A stretch of DNA of 45,131 bases, taken from contig CALFSW010000093.1 of NCBI GenBank assembly GCA_937916505.1, positions 1-45,131 on the forward strand, read 5' to 3'. The position numbers and the translations under genes were made by a program. A model generated the notes under the pieces. It saw only the letters and a list, made by a program, of their open reading frames with translations, was not told where the DNA came from and ran no database searches. This document shows, piece after piece, positions 10,301 to 18,016 of the stretch (position 1 is the first letter of the stretch; every line of letters starts with the position of its first letter). Origin of the DNA: an uncultured Verrucomicrobiales bacterium (GTDB lineage Bacteria; Verrucomicrobiota; Verrucomicrobiia; Verrucomicrobiales; Akkermansiaceae).

Positions 10301-12576
10301 CCTTGGTATGGGACGAGTTCGGGATCGCGGGCTGGAACACGCGGCTGCGTATCCGTCCCACCGGGTGTCGGGTCATCGTCCGCATCCTGAGCGAGGAACC
10401 GGAGGCCCGCCTCAGTCATCTCCCGCCGCTCACCTACGAAACCGCGGCGCACTCGTTCGGGGGCCGCAAGCCTGCGCCCGCGCCCTCCGCCGAAGCACAC
10501 CGCCAAAAGAAGCAGGACGATCCCGGGTTCGGCTCGGTAATGGTGCTCGAATCTGGTCAGACCATTGTCCGGAGGCCCCTCGAGCGGCCCTTTGCGGATC
10601 CCGCCGCGGATCGTCTCAGCGCGGTGCGGCGCGCGATGTCCGGCCTCGCTGCCGTGCCCCAGCCGCTTCCGCGCCAGGACCAGCGCGATGCCCTGCGGCG
10701 CATGACGGACCTGCTGTGGACATACGAGCACGGTGGCCCACCGCAACAACGCGAAACGATCGCTCTCGCTTCCGCGTACCTCGACGCGAATCGCCGCTTT
10801 CCCGAACTCGGCCGCACCCACGCCCGCATCGTACGGCCCACCATCTGGGAACCGGTTCTCGCTGCGGAAGAGAGCGCCGGATTCCGGGAGGTCGAACTGG
10901 CGGGCTGGCATCCCGAAAACCCCGACCTCCTCAGCCGCATGAGGCTGCTCCCGCCGCTCGGCGAGCGCGAACAGTTGATCTCCGGCACCGACAGCGTGGT
11001 GGCGATGCTCACCAACAAGGAGGACAACACGGTGCGGGTGCGCCTCGCAATGGAGGCGGTGCCGTGGCTCGTCCCGAAACCGTTGCGCGCCCGGGTGCAG
11101 GTGGGTGAGGACGCACCGCGCGACGTGACCCTGGCAGGGGAAGAACTGACGAAGGAATTCGCGTTTGAACTCCCGGCCGGGCAGACCAGCCTGCGGGTCG
11201 AAGCCCTCGCCTCCGAGCCAAACCACTTCCTCAAGGTCGGGATCGATGCCGAGAAGGAACGCGAACTCTATGAGCGAAAGACGCGCCGCAACTACTTTGT
11301 CTCGACCGCGGATGAACCGCTGGCGGTGCGGATCGACGGGCCGGCCTGGGTCCGGATCGACCGCTTCATCGATGGCGAGACGCGCTCCGCACACCGGCTC
11401 GTCCGGAATGCGGTGGAAACCCTTGCGCTGCCGCCGCAAGATCCCGGCGGGGAGTCCCTCTACCGGGTTCACGTCCTGCGGCTTGATCCCGCCAAGCCCT
11501 TCCAGCCACCGGTCTTCGTGGAGCGTGCGGTGGAAACGGTGGGGCCCCCGCTGCGCGGCCAGGCCTTCCAGGAAAGGGCCACCCTCGTGGAATACGTGGA
11601 CGAGTTCCACCTCGGGAGCCAGGAGGATGGGACCTGGTCGCTCGGGCTTAGCTACAACAGCCGTCGCGCGGTGGAGGAAGACAGTTTCGGCGGACTCGAT
11701 CCGGAACGCTTCTGGCAAATGGATTTCACCCATCGCTACTACAACGATTACTTGCGGACCTACTTCCGGACCACCTTCCTCGGCCGTCTCCGCGAGCAAG
11801 GGCCGGAGACCTTCGGGATCGAGCACAGCCTGCAGCACCGCCCCTTCGATCACCCGCTGGTCTACACCCTCGGCGGAAGCGCCTTCTGGCAGGATGGCGA
11901 CTGGTCGCTCTCGCTCCTGGGCTCGATCAGCCTCACCCAGGAATTGTCTCCGAAGTGGTCGCACACTCCCTCGGTCTCGGTATTCCTGAGAGAAATGAGC
12001 CGCGACGACGCCGGCCGCTTTCCGGAGCGCGTCGACCAGGACGTCTTCACCCGGTTCAAATCCGACCACCGCCGCGGTCTTCGCCTGCGCGATGAAGTGG
12101 CCTACACCCCGTGGCGTGACACGCGCCTCTTCGCCGGGGGCCAGATCGGAACCAATGAAGACTTCAATCTCTTCGCTCCCGACTCGGTCACGTATTGGGT
12201 TGGCATCGACCAGCTCCTCGGCCCGGTGCGGTTGGGCGTCGACTTCCGGGGCTACCGGTTCTTCGCCGACGACGACCGGGACGCGGCGGTGTGGCGGCAC
12301 CAGCTGAGCGTGGAAGCGACCGGCGAGTTCTGGCTGCCCAATCAGCAACGGCTCGAGCTGGGCGCAAAGACCACCCACTTCCTCGAGGACAACGAGAACG
12401 CCTTCTTCCTCTTCGCGCGCTGGCACTTTGGGGAGGGACGGATGCTGCGCGATTTCCGGCCGGGCGAGAAACCGTTTCTCTCCTCGCGAGACCGCCGCAT
12501 CCCGCAGGAGCGAAACAATGAACTCAGATTATTTCACGGTGAAGATGATGAAGAAAGGTTCCGTGGAAACAAGTAA
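7378..12576 (+). CDS. Giant exported protein: periplasmic domains, helical repeats, C-terminal outer-membrane barrel
   Basis: 1732 residues from the ATG overlapping the previous stop (ATGA). The signal peptide is clear: MKNRTHITLVMAVASMLAAVPPLSA|Q. Residues ~30-640 are beta-rich. About 668-860 form amphipathic helical repeats of TPR/SEL1-like character (RLAEADRLLAEGEYFLAERLARY onward), including the alanine-rich helices around PELALMLALALPPGD. A second beta-rich section follows. From about residue 1418 the sequence becomes alternating-pattern strands rich in aromatics with short turns (TWSLGLSYNSR, FWQMDFTHRYYND, YLRTYFRTTFLGRL, up to AFFLFARWHFG near 1685), as expected for an outer-membrane beta-barrel. 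TPR plus barrel is the architecture of BcsC, PgaA and the AlgK/AlgE pair, which export polymers across the outer membrane. I infer the same role here for the PgsB/C product. The last ~20 codons overlap pgsB. No homologue is known to me. Confidence 0.72.
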   Translation: MKNRTHITLVMAVASMLAAVPPLSAQDGVEDILRRDYELPLRWDNIEGHPEWVSGIEPSFSLLARRHEVVLAPGEGTCVRIPAYEMLRILRGGQGLVPGEVEIALSTGSGLLAFTEPTPDANGISLLVDPERPYPMLAHVTRPAHFTEAIRVSLYSSRHVPLREVGSYRDLIRFGAKNKVRLTTSVEAEALEFWRWNRGDGVTLNLRGPGRYLLETRYRYPPCERKLPQTYRIQVRDGDSNTPVATVDYATSHETAHLVCAEGEAQVVSRLEPGFFELTEDRDYRVTLQTTAPVFVRLLRMEDPAYLIASLNAPDPRPGEVARELRPRRFQQSLWEIPEDGLGRALGDPISFPADQLERAAMRLERDNLRREGGMMAIALLWNGGAPRRDYPNIRERWREYTGFRTYYRDALPEGACLGALKRAYFPARTLQGIGTYREWLVLGTQHLDAGFGRLPLATFGPIQNGGTKSIYRLPERATASIIRIAAERKSERASDFWVRIPGEKARRFRLLPQPELPWRETKPTQGEAALTLIPGDTLKTPASLRRESNNLVPTGYFEFFVPARVRRIELWNAEGSEHLPVAVQYRASDVFELSEDEYDSVVESLGDQDRDRVFPLLVEFLTGEEVARGDGGEPGAREELFNHWEPLRRFVRSRYRQFVDSVAVEGNMDPTASRLAEADRLLAEGEYFLAERLARYLYLYANDDATRRGAFTRLTEIAERHLEEDRIVMNACVAMVVEPGTAHAAALGQLLREQAEPELALMLALALPPGDAMTCDLRLACTFVKGWWEHFRAILRERPVQPEARVWYARKLWRDGNADEARRQLNLAGGIGMEWLAHLEAAHRASARVFGGEAEGLREWARSETSHPGVMHWAPVSHEQVRSFRAGVTVRALEREKYFHAFIASPDEPLELQFPSPRKLRIECRPLHPSGSDEPIEGWVVLEAGGAQRKLPVIANYRSTGLEVVGREFEQPGTLVWDEFGIAGWNTRLRIRPTGCRVIVRILSEEPEARLSHLPPLTYETAAHSFGGRKPAPAPSAEAHRQKKQDDPGFGSVMVLESGQTIVRRPLERPFADPAADRLSAVRRAMSGLAAVPQPLPRQDQRDALRRMTDLLWTYEHGGPPQQRETIALASAYLDANRRFPELGRTHARIVRPTIWEPVLAAEESAGFREVELAGWHPENPDLLSRMRLLPPLGEREQLISGTDSVVAMLTNKEDNTVRVRLAMEAVPWLVPKPLRARVQVGEDAPRDVTLAGEELTKEFAFELPAGQTSLRVEALASEPNHFLKVGIDAEKERELYERKTRRNYFVSTADEPLAVRIDGPAWVRIDRFIDGETRSAHRLVRNAVETLALPPQDPGGESLYRVHVLRLDPAKPFQPPVFVERAVETVGPPLRGQAFQERATLVEYVDEFHLGSQEDGTWSLGLSYNSRRAVEEDSFGGLDPERFWQMDFTHRYYNDYLRTYFRTTFLGRLREQGPETFGIEHSLQHRPFDHPLVYTLGGSAFWQDGDWSLSLLGSISLTQELSPKWSHTPSVSVFLREMSRDDAGRFPERVDQDVFTRFKSDHRRGLRLRDEVAYTPWRDTRLFAGGQIGTNEDFNLFAPDSVTYWVGIDQLLGPVRLGVDFRGYRFFADDDRDAAVWRHQLSVEATGEFWLPNQQRLELGAKTTHFLEDNENAFFLFARWHFGEGRMLRDFRPGEKPFLSSRDRRIPQERNNELRLFHGEDDEERFRGNK
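12506..12510 (+). promoter_or_regulatory. Ribosome-binding site fixing the pgsB start
   Basis: AGGAG lies seven bases before the ATG at 12518. It decides between several in-frame starts: the open frame reaches back to 12428, but only 12518 has a good Shine-Dalgarno sequence. It lies inside the coding region of the barrel gene. Confidence 0.7.
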
Positions 12577-15500
12577 GCTGCGAGCGTTGCTCGAAGATGG
12601 CATGCATCCGTGCTGGCGGAGGGTCGATACCGATCTGATGGATCCGCTCCTCGGGGCGCTGCAGGCGCGACTCGGCGGCGAGTCCCCTGCACCATTAGAG
12701 GTGGCACGTGCACTGGCGGCGGAGGTCCGGCGCACCGTCGATGCAATCGCCGCCCTGCGCGAGGGCCACGAAGCCTTCAACCAGCGGCACTCCGCGATGC
12801 GTAGCGAGGCTGAATTACGCGAAAACATCCTGGCCTACGCGGCGGAGCTGGGCGCGGGCGCGAAGGAACTGCGGGGCGACCGGCGCGCCTTCCGGCGCTT
12901 TTTCGGACACGATGCGATGGTGGCCCGCTTCCAATGCCGGCACGGCGATCTGCAACGCGAGCTGGCCTTCCTTCTCGAACGCCTCGGGACGGTGGCACGC
13001 CGGGCCTTTGGCGAGGCGGGCTCCCCGGAGGAGGCCTGGCGGGAATTGGCGCTCGAACCGCTCATGACGCCCTTGCTGGAATTCGACGGCGACGCCCGGG
13101 TCGCGACCTCCGCCCTGCGCGGCCTCTCGTGGTCCATCGCCGGTCTGCCCGAAGCCCTTCGCGATGCGGTCCTCGGGGTCAACGTGGTGCAGGCCATCTA
13201 TCGGCTCTCCCTCGACCGCGAGCGGGACGTCTGGATCCAGTGCGAAGCGGTGGCGCTCCTGCGCGCGATTTCGGCGAAATTTTTTGACCACGTGGCGACG
13301 CTCCGCCTCACCGATCCCCCCGCCGGCGACGATCTCTTCGTGCGGCGGCGGCTCGTGGCGCTGGTGGCGGCGCGGCCCGGGTTGCACGACCTGCTGGGAA
13401 ATGTCTCCGATGATCCGAGCCCCTTCGTCCGGCAGGGCATAACGGAGTGCTTCACGACGCTTGCACCCGAAATTGCGCTGCCGCTTCTGGCGCGGCTTGC
13501 AATCAAGGACGGCGAGCCGCCGGTGCGAGCCGCGGCCCTCCTGCAGATCCCGTCGCTCGGTGGCGCGGGCGCGGATCCCGGGGCGCTCTCGGGCATCCTG
13601 GTGGTGTCGCTGCGGGAGGAGACCGACACCTACGTGCAACGGGTGGCGATCAAGATTGCGGCTGATACTCACGCGACCCTTCCCGAGTCAGGGCGCGAAG
13701 CGTGGCGCGCGGCCTTGTTGCCCGCCCTGCGGCGGGTGCACCTGGAGGGCGATTCCCTGCCCGCAAGACGCTGGGCAGCCCAGGCCCGGGAGCGGATCTG
13801 GTGCGACTCCGCCGCCGAGCGTCGCGCATTGTTGTTACGGGTGCGTGAGACCGCCCGCGCGATTGCGCCCGGGAAGGGTGCCTGGCTGAAGGACGAGACC
13901 GCCGCCGCGATGGACGACGAACCACTGGGGCGGGTCCTCTCGGTGGCGGCGCAGGACGACTTCGGATTCGACGTGGTGAGGCGGCGCGGCGGGATTCGTC
14001 TGAACCGCGGGCACCGCTTCGGGTTCCGCTTCTGGCGTTTTTTCCACGAACTGCGAAATCCCTCCCCGGACAAGCGCCAGGCCTTCCGGCATACCATCGG
14101 GCGGATCTTCGAGGGGAACATGCGGGTGCCGTCCGTGCTTCTCTCCGAGATGTCGCAAACGAAGGTCCCGGGCGAACCGTTGACCCTCTCGGAAGAAGGC
14201 GGCTGGCGGCCCTTCCTCCCACTAGTCGATGACGTTCTCTCGGCACTCGAAGAGAACTCGCCGCGCAAGCCGCTCAAGATCATCACGAGCGAGGGTGTCA
14301 CCGTGATCCGCCCACCGCGATCCCCGCTCAAAAAGGCGCGGGCGCGCTGGGTGCTGACGAAGCGCTTCGCGGAGTTCGCGCGCCTGCGCAACTCGGACGA
14401 ACCGGCGGCCTACATCGCGGGCTTGCGGGAACTCGGCCTGGAATGCGAGTTTGCGGCCCTGGAAGGCGAGGAAGCGGAGTCGAACGCCGCACAGTGCTAC
14501 GCCTGTTCGGCGCTGCCGGTGCTGGCGGTGGCGGGTCCGGATTTGTGGCCGCGGGTGCGGGACTACTTCTATTCGGTCTACTCCAATTCGCTCGGGCAGC
14601 TCTTCGTGTTTCTCGCCGCGGCAGCGGCCTTCTTCCTGGGACGCCACATCTACTTCAACCAGGTCTTCTTCCGGCTCCGCAAGCGCATCCCGTTGGTGGT
14701 GGGCGGCTGGGGAACCCGCGGAAAGTCGGGCACCGAACGCATCAAGGCGGCCCTCTTCAACGCCCTCGGGCACCGCATCGTCTCCAAGACCACCGGCTGC
14801 GAGGCGATGTTTCTCTACTCGCACTCCTTCGGCACCCTCAACGAACTTTTCCTCTTCCGTCCCTACGACAACGCCACCATCTGGGAGCAGGTCAACATCG
14901 TCAATCTCTCCGCGCGACTCCGCTCGCATGTTTTCCTTTGGGAGTGCATGGGCCTCACTCCGGCCTACATCGAGATCATCCAGCGCCAGTGGATGAACGA
15001 CGACCTTGCCACCATCTGCAACACCTACCCCGACCACGAGGACCTGCAGGGACCGGCCGGGGTGAACATTCCGGAGGTGATGACCTACTTCGTGCGGCAG
15101 GATGGCCACGTCCTGACCAGTGAGCAGCAGATGACGCCCATCCTTGAGGCTGAGGCCGAGCGTCTCGACTGCCGCCTCGACAAGCTGGGCTGGATCGAAC
15201 CCGGCCTGATCACGGATGACATTCTCGATCGTTTCCCCTACGCCGAGCACCCCAACAACATCGCCCTGGTGGCGGAACTCGGGGCGCAGTTGGGCATTCC
15301 CTACGACTTCTCGCTGAAGGAAATGTCCGACCGGGTGGTGGCCGACCTCGGAGTGCTCAAGGTCTATCCCGTCGCGGAGATCTCGGGGCGCCGCCTGCAG
15401 TTCGTGAACGGCTGTTCCGCCAACGAGCGCTTCGGCGCGCTGGGCAATTGGACCCGGCTCGGCTTCGACAAGCAGGACCCGCGCGAGGAACCCGGGGTCT

Positions 15501-16576
15501 GGATCACAGCCGTGGTCAACAACCGCGCCGATCGCATCTCGCGCTCGCGGGTCTTCGCCAACATCGTGGTGGAGGACATTGCGGTGGACCGGATCTTCCT
15601 GATCGGATCGAACCTCGCGGGTATGGCCGGCTATATCCGCGAGGCCTTCGACGCGAACGCGGAGGGACTGACCTTGTTTCCCGAAAGCGGGGAAGCGCCC
15701 GCGGAGGTTCTACGCGAGACGACCCATCGCTGGCGCCTTCCGGCGGGGCGGGAGGAACTCGATCTGGCACTCGGCGCGATGCAGGGTGAAGGCGACCTCG
15801 CCACCTGGCGCGAACCGTATGAGAAGGCCTGCGCGGAGTATGAAGCGCTCGCCGCCAAGCTCGGCTCGCCATCCGACAAGGCCGGCCTCGATGCGGAGTT
15901 CCGCAAGCTGCTCTGGACCTGGTTCGAGCGCAAGCTGGTGATCATCTGGGATTACCATTCCACCGGCGACCAGACCATTCACCGCGTCGCGCAGGAAACG
16001 CCCCCGGGCTACCTCAACCGGATCATGGGCCTGCAGAACATCAAGGGCACCGGACTCGACTTCGTCTATCGCTGGCAGGCGTGGGACTCGTGCTACAACG
16101 CGTGCCAGCAAATCGTGGACCGGAAGCCGAAGATTGCGCGCGACGGGATGGCGGCGCTGGCTGCTTTCAAGGATTTCGGGCTGCTCTGTGAAGGCGAAGT
16201 GCAGCGCGCCACCGGGGAGGCTGCCGAAAAGCACGGAACGCGTGACAAGGCCTTTCAAACCCAGCTCGATCTCGTTGGGCAGAACATGGAAGGCACCCTG
16301 AAGGAGATCAAGTCGGGGCTCGGGACGGCGGACGGGGAGTCAGGAGGAAAGAGCAAGCTGGCCGGCTGGACGCTCGGGTTCCTCGAAGCCTTCCTAGACG
16401 CGGGCGATGCGGTGCGGCGACGAAAGAAAGCGGACTCCGTCTATCGCGACATGGCCGCCGAACGGATCAGTCCGGCCCGCGCCGCCCAGGAAATCCAGCT
16501 CCTCAACAAGCGGCAGAAAGGTGGCTGGCTTAAGAAGGACCTCGAGGCCTGGAAGACCCGGCGGCGCGGCGGCTAG
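12518..16576 (+). CDS. pgsB: PgsB/CapB-type poly-gamma-glutamate ligase with large HEAT-like N-terminal half
   Basis: 1352 residues, against about 390 for Bacillus PgsB. The ligase half starts after one membrane segment (about residues 692-713, LGQLFVFLAAAAAFFLGRHIYF), matching the N-terminal anchor of classical PgsB. Then come the ATP-binding loop GGWGTRGKSG (about residue 729), a Mur-ligase-like central domain with NTYPDHEDLQGPAG, and a C-terminal part rich in charged helices. The reaction expected of the family is ATP-dependent amide-bond formation through an acyl phosphate, extending poly-gamma-glutamate on the cytoplasmic side. Residues ~1-450 are all-helical with HEAT-like pairs (PFVRQGITECFTTLAPEIALPLLARLA). 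Residues ~460-640 form another module with MRVPSVLLSEMSQTKVPGEPL. These extra parts have no assigned role; docking or control is likely. It starts 59 bases inside the preceding gene. The substrate could be an amino acid other than glutamate. Confidence 0.85.
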   Translation: MNSDYFTVKMMKKGSVETSKLRALLEDGMHPCWRRVDTDLMDPLLGALQARLGGESPAPLEVARALAAEVRRTVDAIAALREGHEAFNQRHSAMRSEAELRENILAYAAELGAGAKELRGDRRAFRRFFGHDAMVARFQCRHGDLQRELAFLLERLGTVARRAFGEAGSPEEAWRELALEPLMTPLLEFDGDARVATSALRGLSWSIAGLPEALRDAVLGVNVVQAIYRLSLDRERDVWIQCEAVALLRAISAKFFDHVATLRLTDPPAGDDLFVRRRLVALVAARPGLHDLLGNVSDDPSPFVRQGITECFTTLAPEIALPLLARLAIKDGEPPVRAAALLQIPSLGGAGADPGALSGILVVSLREETDTYVQRVAIKIAADTHATLPESGREAWRAALLPALRRVHLEGDSLPARRWAAQARERIWCDSAAERRALLLRVRETARAIAPGKGAWLKDETAAAMDDEPLGRVLSVAAQDDFGFDVVRRRGGIRLNRGHRFGFRFWRFFHELRNPSPDKRQAFRHTIGRIFEGNMRVPSVLLSEMSQTKVPGEPLTLSEEGGWRPFLPLVDDVLSALEENSPRKPLKIITSEGVTVIRPPRSPLKKARARWVLTKRFAEFARLRNSDEPAAYIAGLRELGLECEFAALEGEEAESNAAQCYACSALPVLAVAGPDLWPRVRDYFYSVYSNSLGQLFVFLAAAAAFFLGRHIYFNQVFFRLRKRIPLVVGGWGTRGKSGTERIKAALFNALGHRIVSKTTGCEAMFLYSHSFGTLNELFLFRPYDNATIWEQVNIVNLSARLRSHVFLWECMGLTPAYIEIIQRQWMNDDLATICNTYPDHEDLQGPAGVNIPEVMTYFVRQDGHVLTSEQQMTPILEAEAERLDCRLDKLGWIEPGLITDDILDRFPYAEHPNNIALVAELGAQLGIPYDFSLKEMSDRVVADLGVLKVYPVAEISGRRLQFVNGCSANERFGALGNWTRLGFDKQDPREEPGVWITAVVNNRADRISRSRVFANIVVEDIAVDRIFLIGSNLAGMAGYIREAFDANAEGLTLFPESGEAPAEVLRETTHRWRLPAGREELDLALGAMQGEGDLATWREPYEKACAEYEALAAKLGSPSDKAGLDAEFRKLLWTWFERKLVIIWDYHSTGDQTIHRVAQETPPGYLNRIMGLQNIKGTGLDFVYRWQAWDSCYNACQQIVDRKPKIARDGMAALAAFKDFGLLCEGEVQRATGEAAEKHGTRDKAFQTQLDLVGQNMEGTLKEIKSGLGTADGESGGKSKLAGWTLGFLEAFLDAGDAVRRRKKADSVYRDMAAERISPARAAQEIQLLNKRQKGGWLKKDLEAWKTRRRGG

Positions 16577-16585
16577 GGCGGGACA

Positions 16586-17326
16586 TCAAAGACGACTCCG
16601 CAATTTCTTCGCCGCCGCGCGGAAGGCATCGAGGAGACCCTCGCTCCAGTCCGGGGCGAGACCGTCGAGAGAGCCGGTGGCCGCGCCGTCTTCAAGCTCC
16701 GCCATTCGTCTGCTCAGCCTAGCCATCCCGAAGGTGGCGAGCGAGCCCTTCAGCTGATGGGCGAGATTGGTGAACTGCTTCGCCTCGCCGACCCCGAAGT
16801 GTTCCTGCATCTCCCCCAACATCACTTCGGTGGCCGCGCAGAAGTCCTCGAAGATCTCGCGCGATTCCTCGTCGCCGCTCTCCATGATCGAATCGAAGTG
16901 CTCGAGATCAAGATCGTGGTCGCAGGCGGGCTCATTTGCGGGGCTGGCCGGAACGGTCTCACCCGTCGCCATCGCGGCGAGCGCGTCCCGCAGGTCCGCC
17001 AAGCGCAAGGGCTTGGCGAGGAAGCCCACCATCCCGGCGACGAAGCACTCCTCGCGGTCGCTCTCGAAGGCGTTGGCAGTGGCCGCAATGATCGGGGGGC
17101 GCGATTCCTCGGGGAATTCCCTCATGATCCGCCGGGTCGTTTCGAGCCCGTCCATTTTGGGCATCTGGATGTCCATCAGGATCAGATCGAAGCGCTCCCC
17201 GCTGCGCAGGATTTCCAGGACCTCGAGGCCATTCCGCGCGGAACGAGTGGTGTGACCCAGTTCCGCCAGGAGGAGCCGTGCCACCTGCTCGTTGTTCGGG
17301 TTGTCTTCGGCCAGGAGGATTTGCAT
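16586..17326 (-). CDS. Receiver-Hpt phosphotransfer protein
   Basis: 246 residues. Residues 1-120 are a receiver: ILLAEDNPNN start, Asp52 in LILMDIQMPK, switch residue in AATAN, Lys in FLAKPL. Residues ~150-240 are an Hpt domain with the phospho-His in LAHQLKGSLATFG (His190). It has no DNA-binding domain, so it can pass phosphate between a hybrid kinase and other receivers. The ATG at 17326 has GAGG five bases upstream. The open frame extends much further upstream over the H-NOX gene, but that part is shadow. It converges on pgsB (9 bases apart) and is divergent from the H-NOX and hybrid-kinase genes. Its receiver resembles the last receiver of the hybrid kinase (DNP start, LMDVQMP core), suggesting the same signalling family. 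A partnership with that kinase is inferred from adjacency. Confidence 0.9.
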   Translation of the reverse strand: MQILLAEDNPNNEQVARLLLAELGHTTRSARNGLEVLEILRSGERFDLILMDIQMPKMDGLETTRRIMREFPEESRPPIIAATANAFESDREECFVAGMVGFLAKPLRLADLRDALAAMATGETVPASPANEPACDHDLDLEHFDSIMESGDEESREIFEDFCAATEVMLGEMQEHFGVGEAKQFTNLAHQLKGSLATFGMARLSRRMAELEDGAATGSLDGLAPDWSEGLLDAFRAAAKKLRSRL

Positions 17327-17461
17327 CGCTACCTCGGCAGAGTAGGGCGAACCGTCCCCTCCTGAAAGCACGAAGACGTAATGCTCCAAGGCGGTGATTT
17401 TGATCTGCCATAAAAACAGTTCCACCTGAGGCCCCGGGTCTGCTAGCCTCCGCCCACATTC
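17327..17461. promoter_or_regulatory. Divergent intergenic region between the receiver-Hpt and H-NOX genes
   Basis: The 135 bases between two divergent signalling genes must carry promoters for both directions. I could not find a convincing -35/-10 pair or a clear operator palindrome. It is somewhat more AT-rich near 17395-17425 (TTTTGATCTGCCATAAAAACAG). Confidence 0.4.
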
Positions 17462-18016
17462 ATGAAGGGCATCGTATTCACAGAGTTCCTCGACCTCGTC
17501 GAGCAGCAGTTCGGCTTCGCGATGGTAGATGACATCATCGAGGCGTGCGAACTGCCGTCCGGCGGCAGCTACACCTCGATCGGGACCTACGATCACACGG
17601 AAATCGTGGACCTGGTGTCGGCCCTCAGTACGCGGACCGAGATGTCGGTGCCCGATCTTCTCAAGTTTTACGGGGAGCACCTCTTCGGACGCTTCGTGAT
17701 TCTTTACCCGCAGTTCTTCGAGAACGGGCGGCGGACTGCCTTCGATTTCCTGGAAGGAGTCGAGGACTACATTCACGTCGAGGTCCGGAAGCTCTATCCG
17801 AATGACCAGCTTCCGCGCTTCGACGTGTCGCGGCCCGATCCCGGGTCGATGGTGATGATCTATCACTCCACTCGTCATCTCGAGGATGTTGCGGAGGGGC
17901 TGATCGAGGGCTGCCTGAAACACTACGGAGAAGCCTGCGGGATTGTCCGCGAACCGGATGCGGAATCGGGAGGGGTGCGCTTCACCTTGACGGAGAAGAG
18001 CGAAGCCGATGAGTGA
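17462..18016 (+). CDS. H-NOX haem nitric-oxide sensor (HNOB domain)
   Basis: A 184-residue stand-alone H-NOX domain, the usual length, starting [18 protein letters not shown] like most of the family. The proximal haem His is His105 in [11 protein letters not shown]. Pro118 follows in the haem-distorting position. The propionate-binding YxSxR motif is Tyr134-Ser136-Arg138 (YHSTR). The position equal to the O2-stabilising Tyr140 of the Thermoanaerobacter protein is Val143, so the pocket looks apolar and suited to NO rather than O2. Bacterial H-NOX proteins usually control a neighbouring histidine kinase or cyclic-di-GMP enzyme, often affecting biofilm. Here the gene overlaps the next one by eight bases (ATGAGTGA), which fits that pairing. 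Its proximity to the polymer locus suggests NO control of capsule or matrix; that link is inferred. Confidence 0.93.
   Translation: MKGIVFTEFLDLVEQQFGFAMVDDIIEACELPSGGSYTSIGTYDHTEIVDLVSALSTRTEMSVPDLLKFYGEHLFGRFVILYPQFFENGRRTAFDFLEGVEDYIHVEVRKLYPNDQLPRFDVSRPDPGSMVMIYHSTRHLEDVAEGLIEGCLKHYGEACGIVREPDAESGGVRFTLTEKSEADE

Noticed and set aside
10159-12426. 755-codon open frame on the minus strand
   Set aside because: It lies opposite the barrel gene. GC-rich third positions leave long antisense frames open throughout 1-21 kb (also 3312-4871, 5132-6577, 7342-9309, 14222-15250). Composition is Arg/Gly/Glu-heavy with no recognisable domain.
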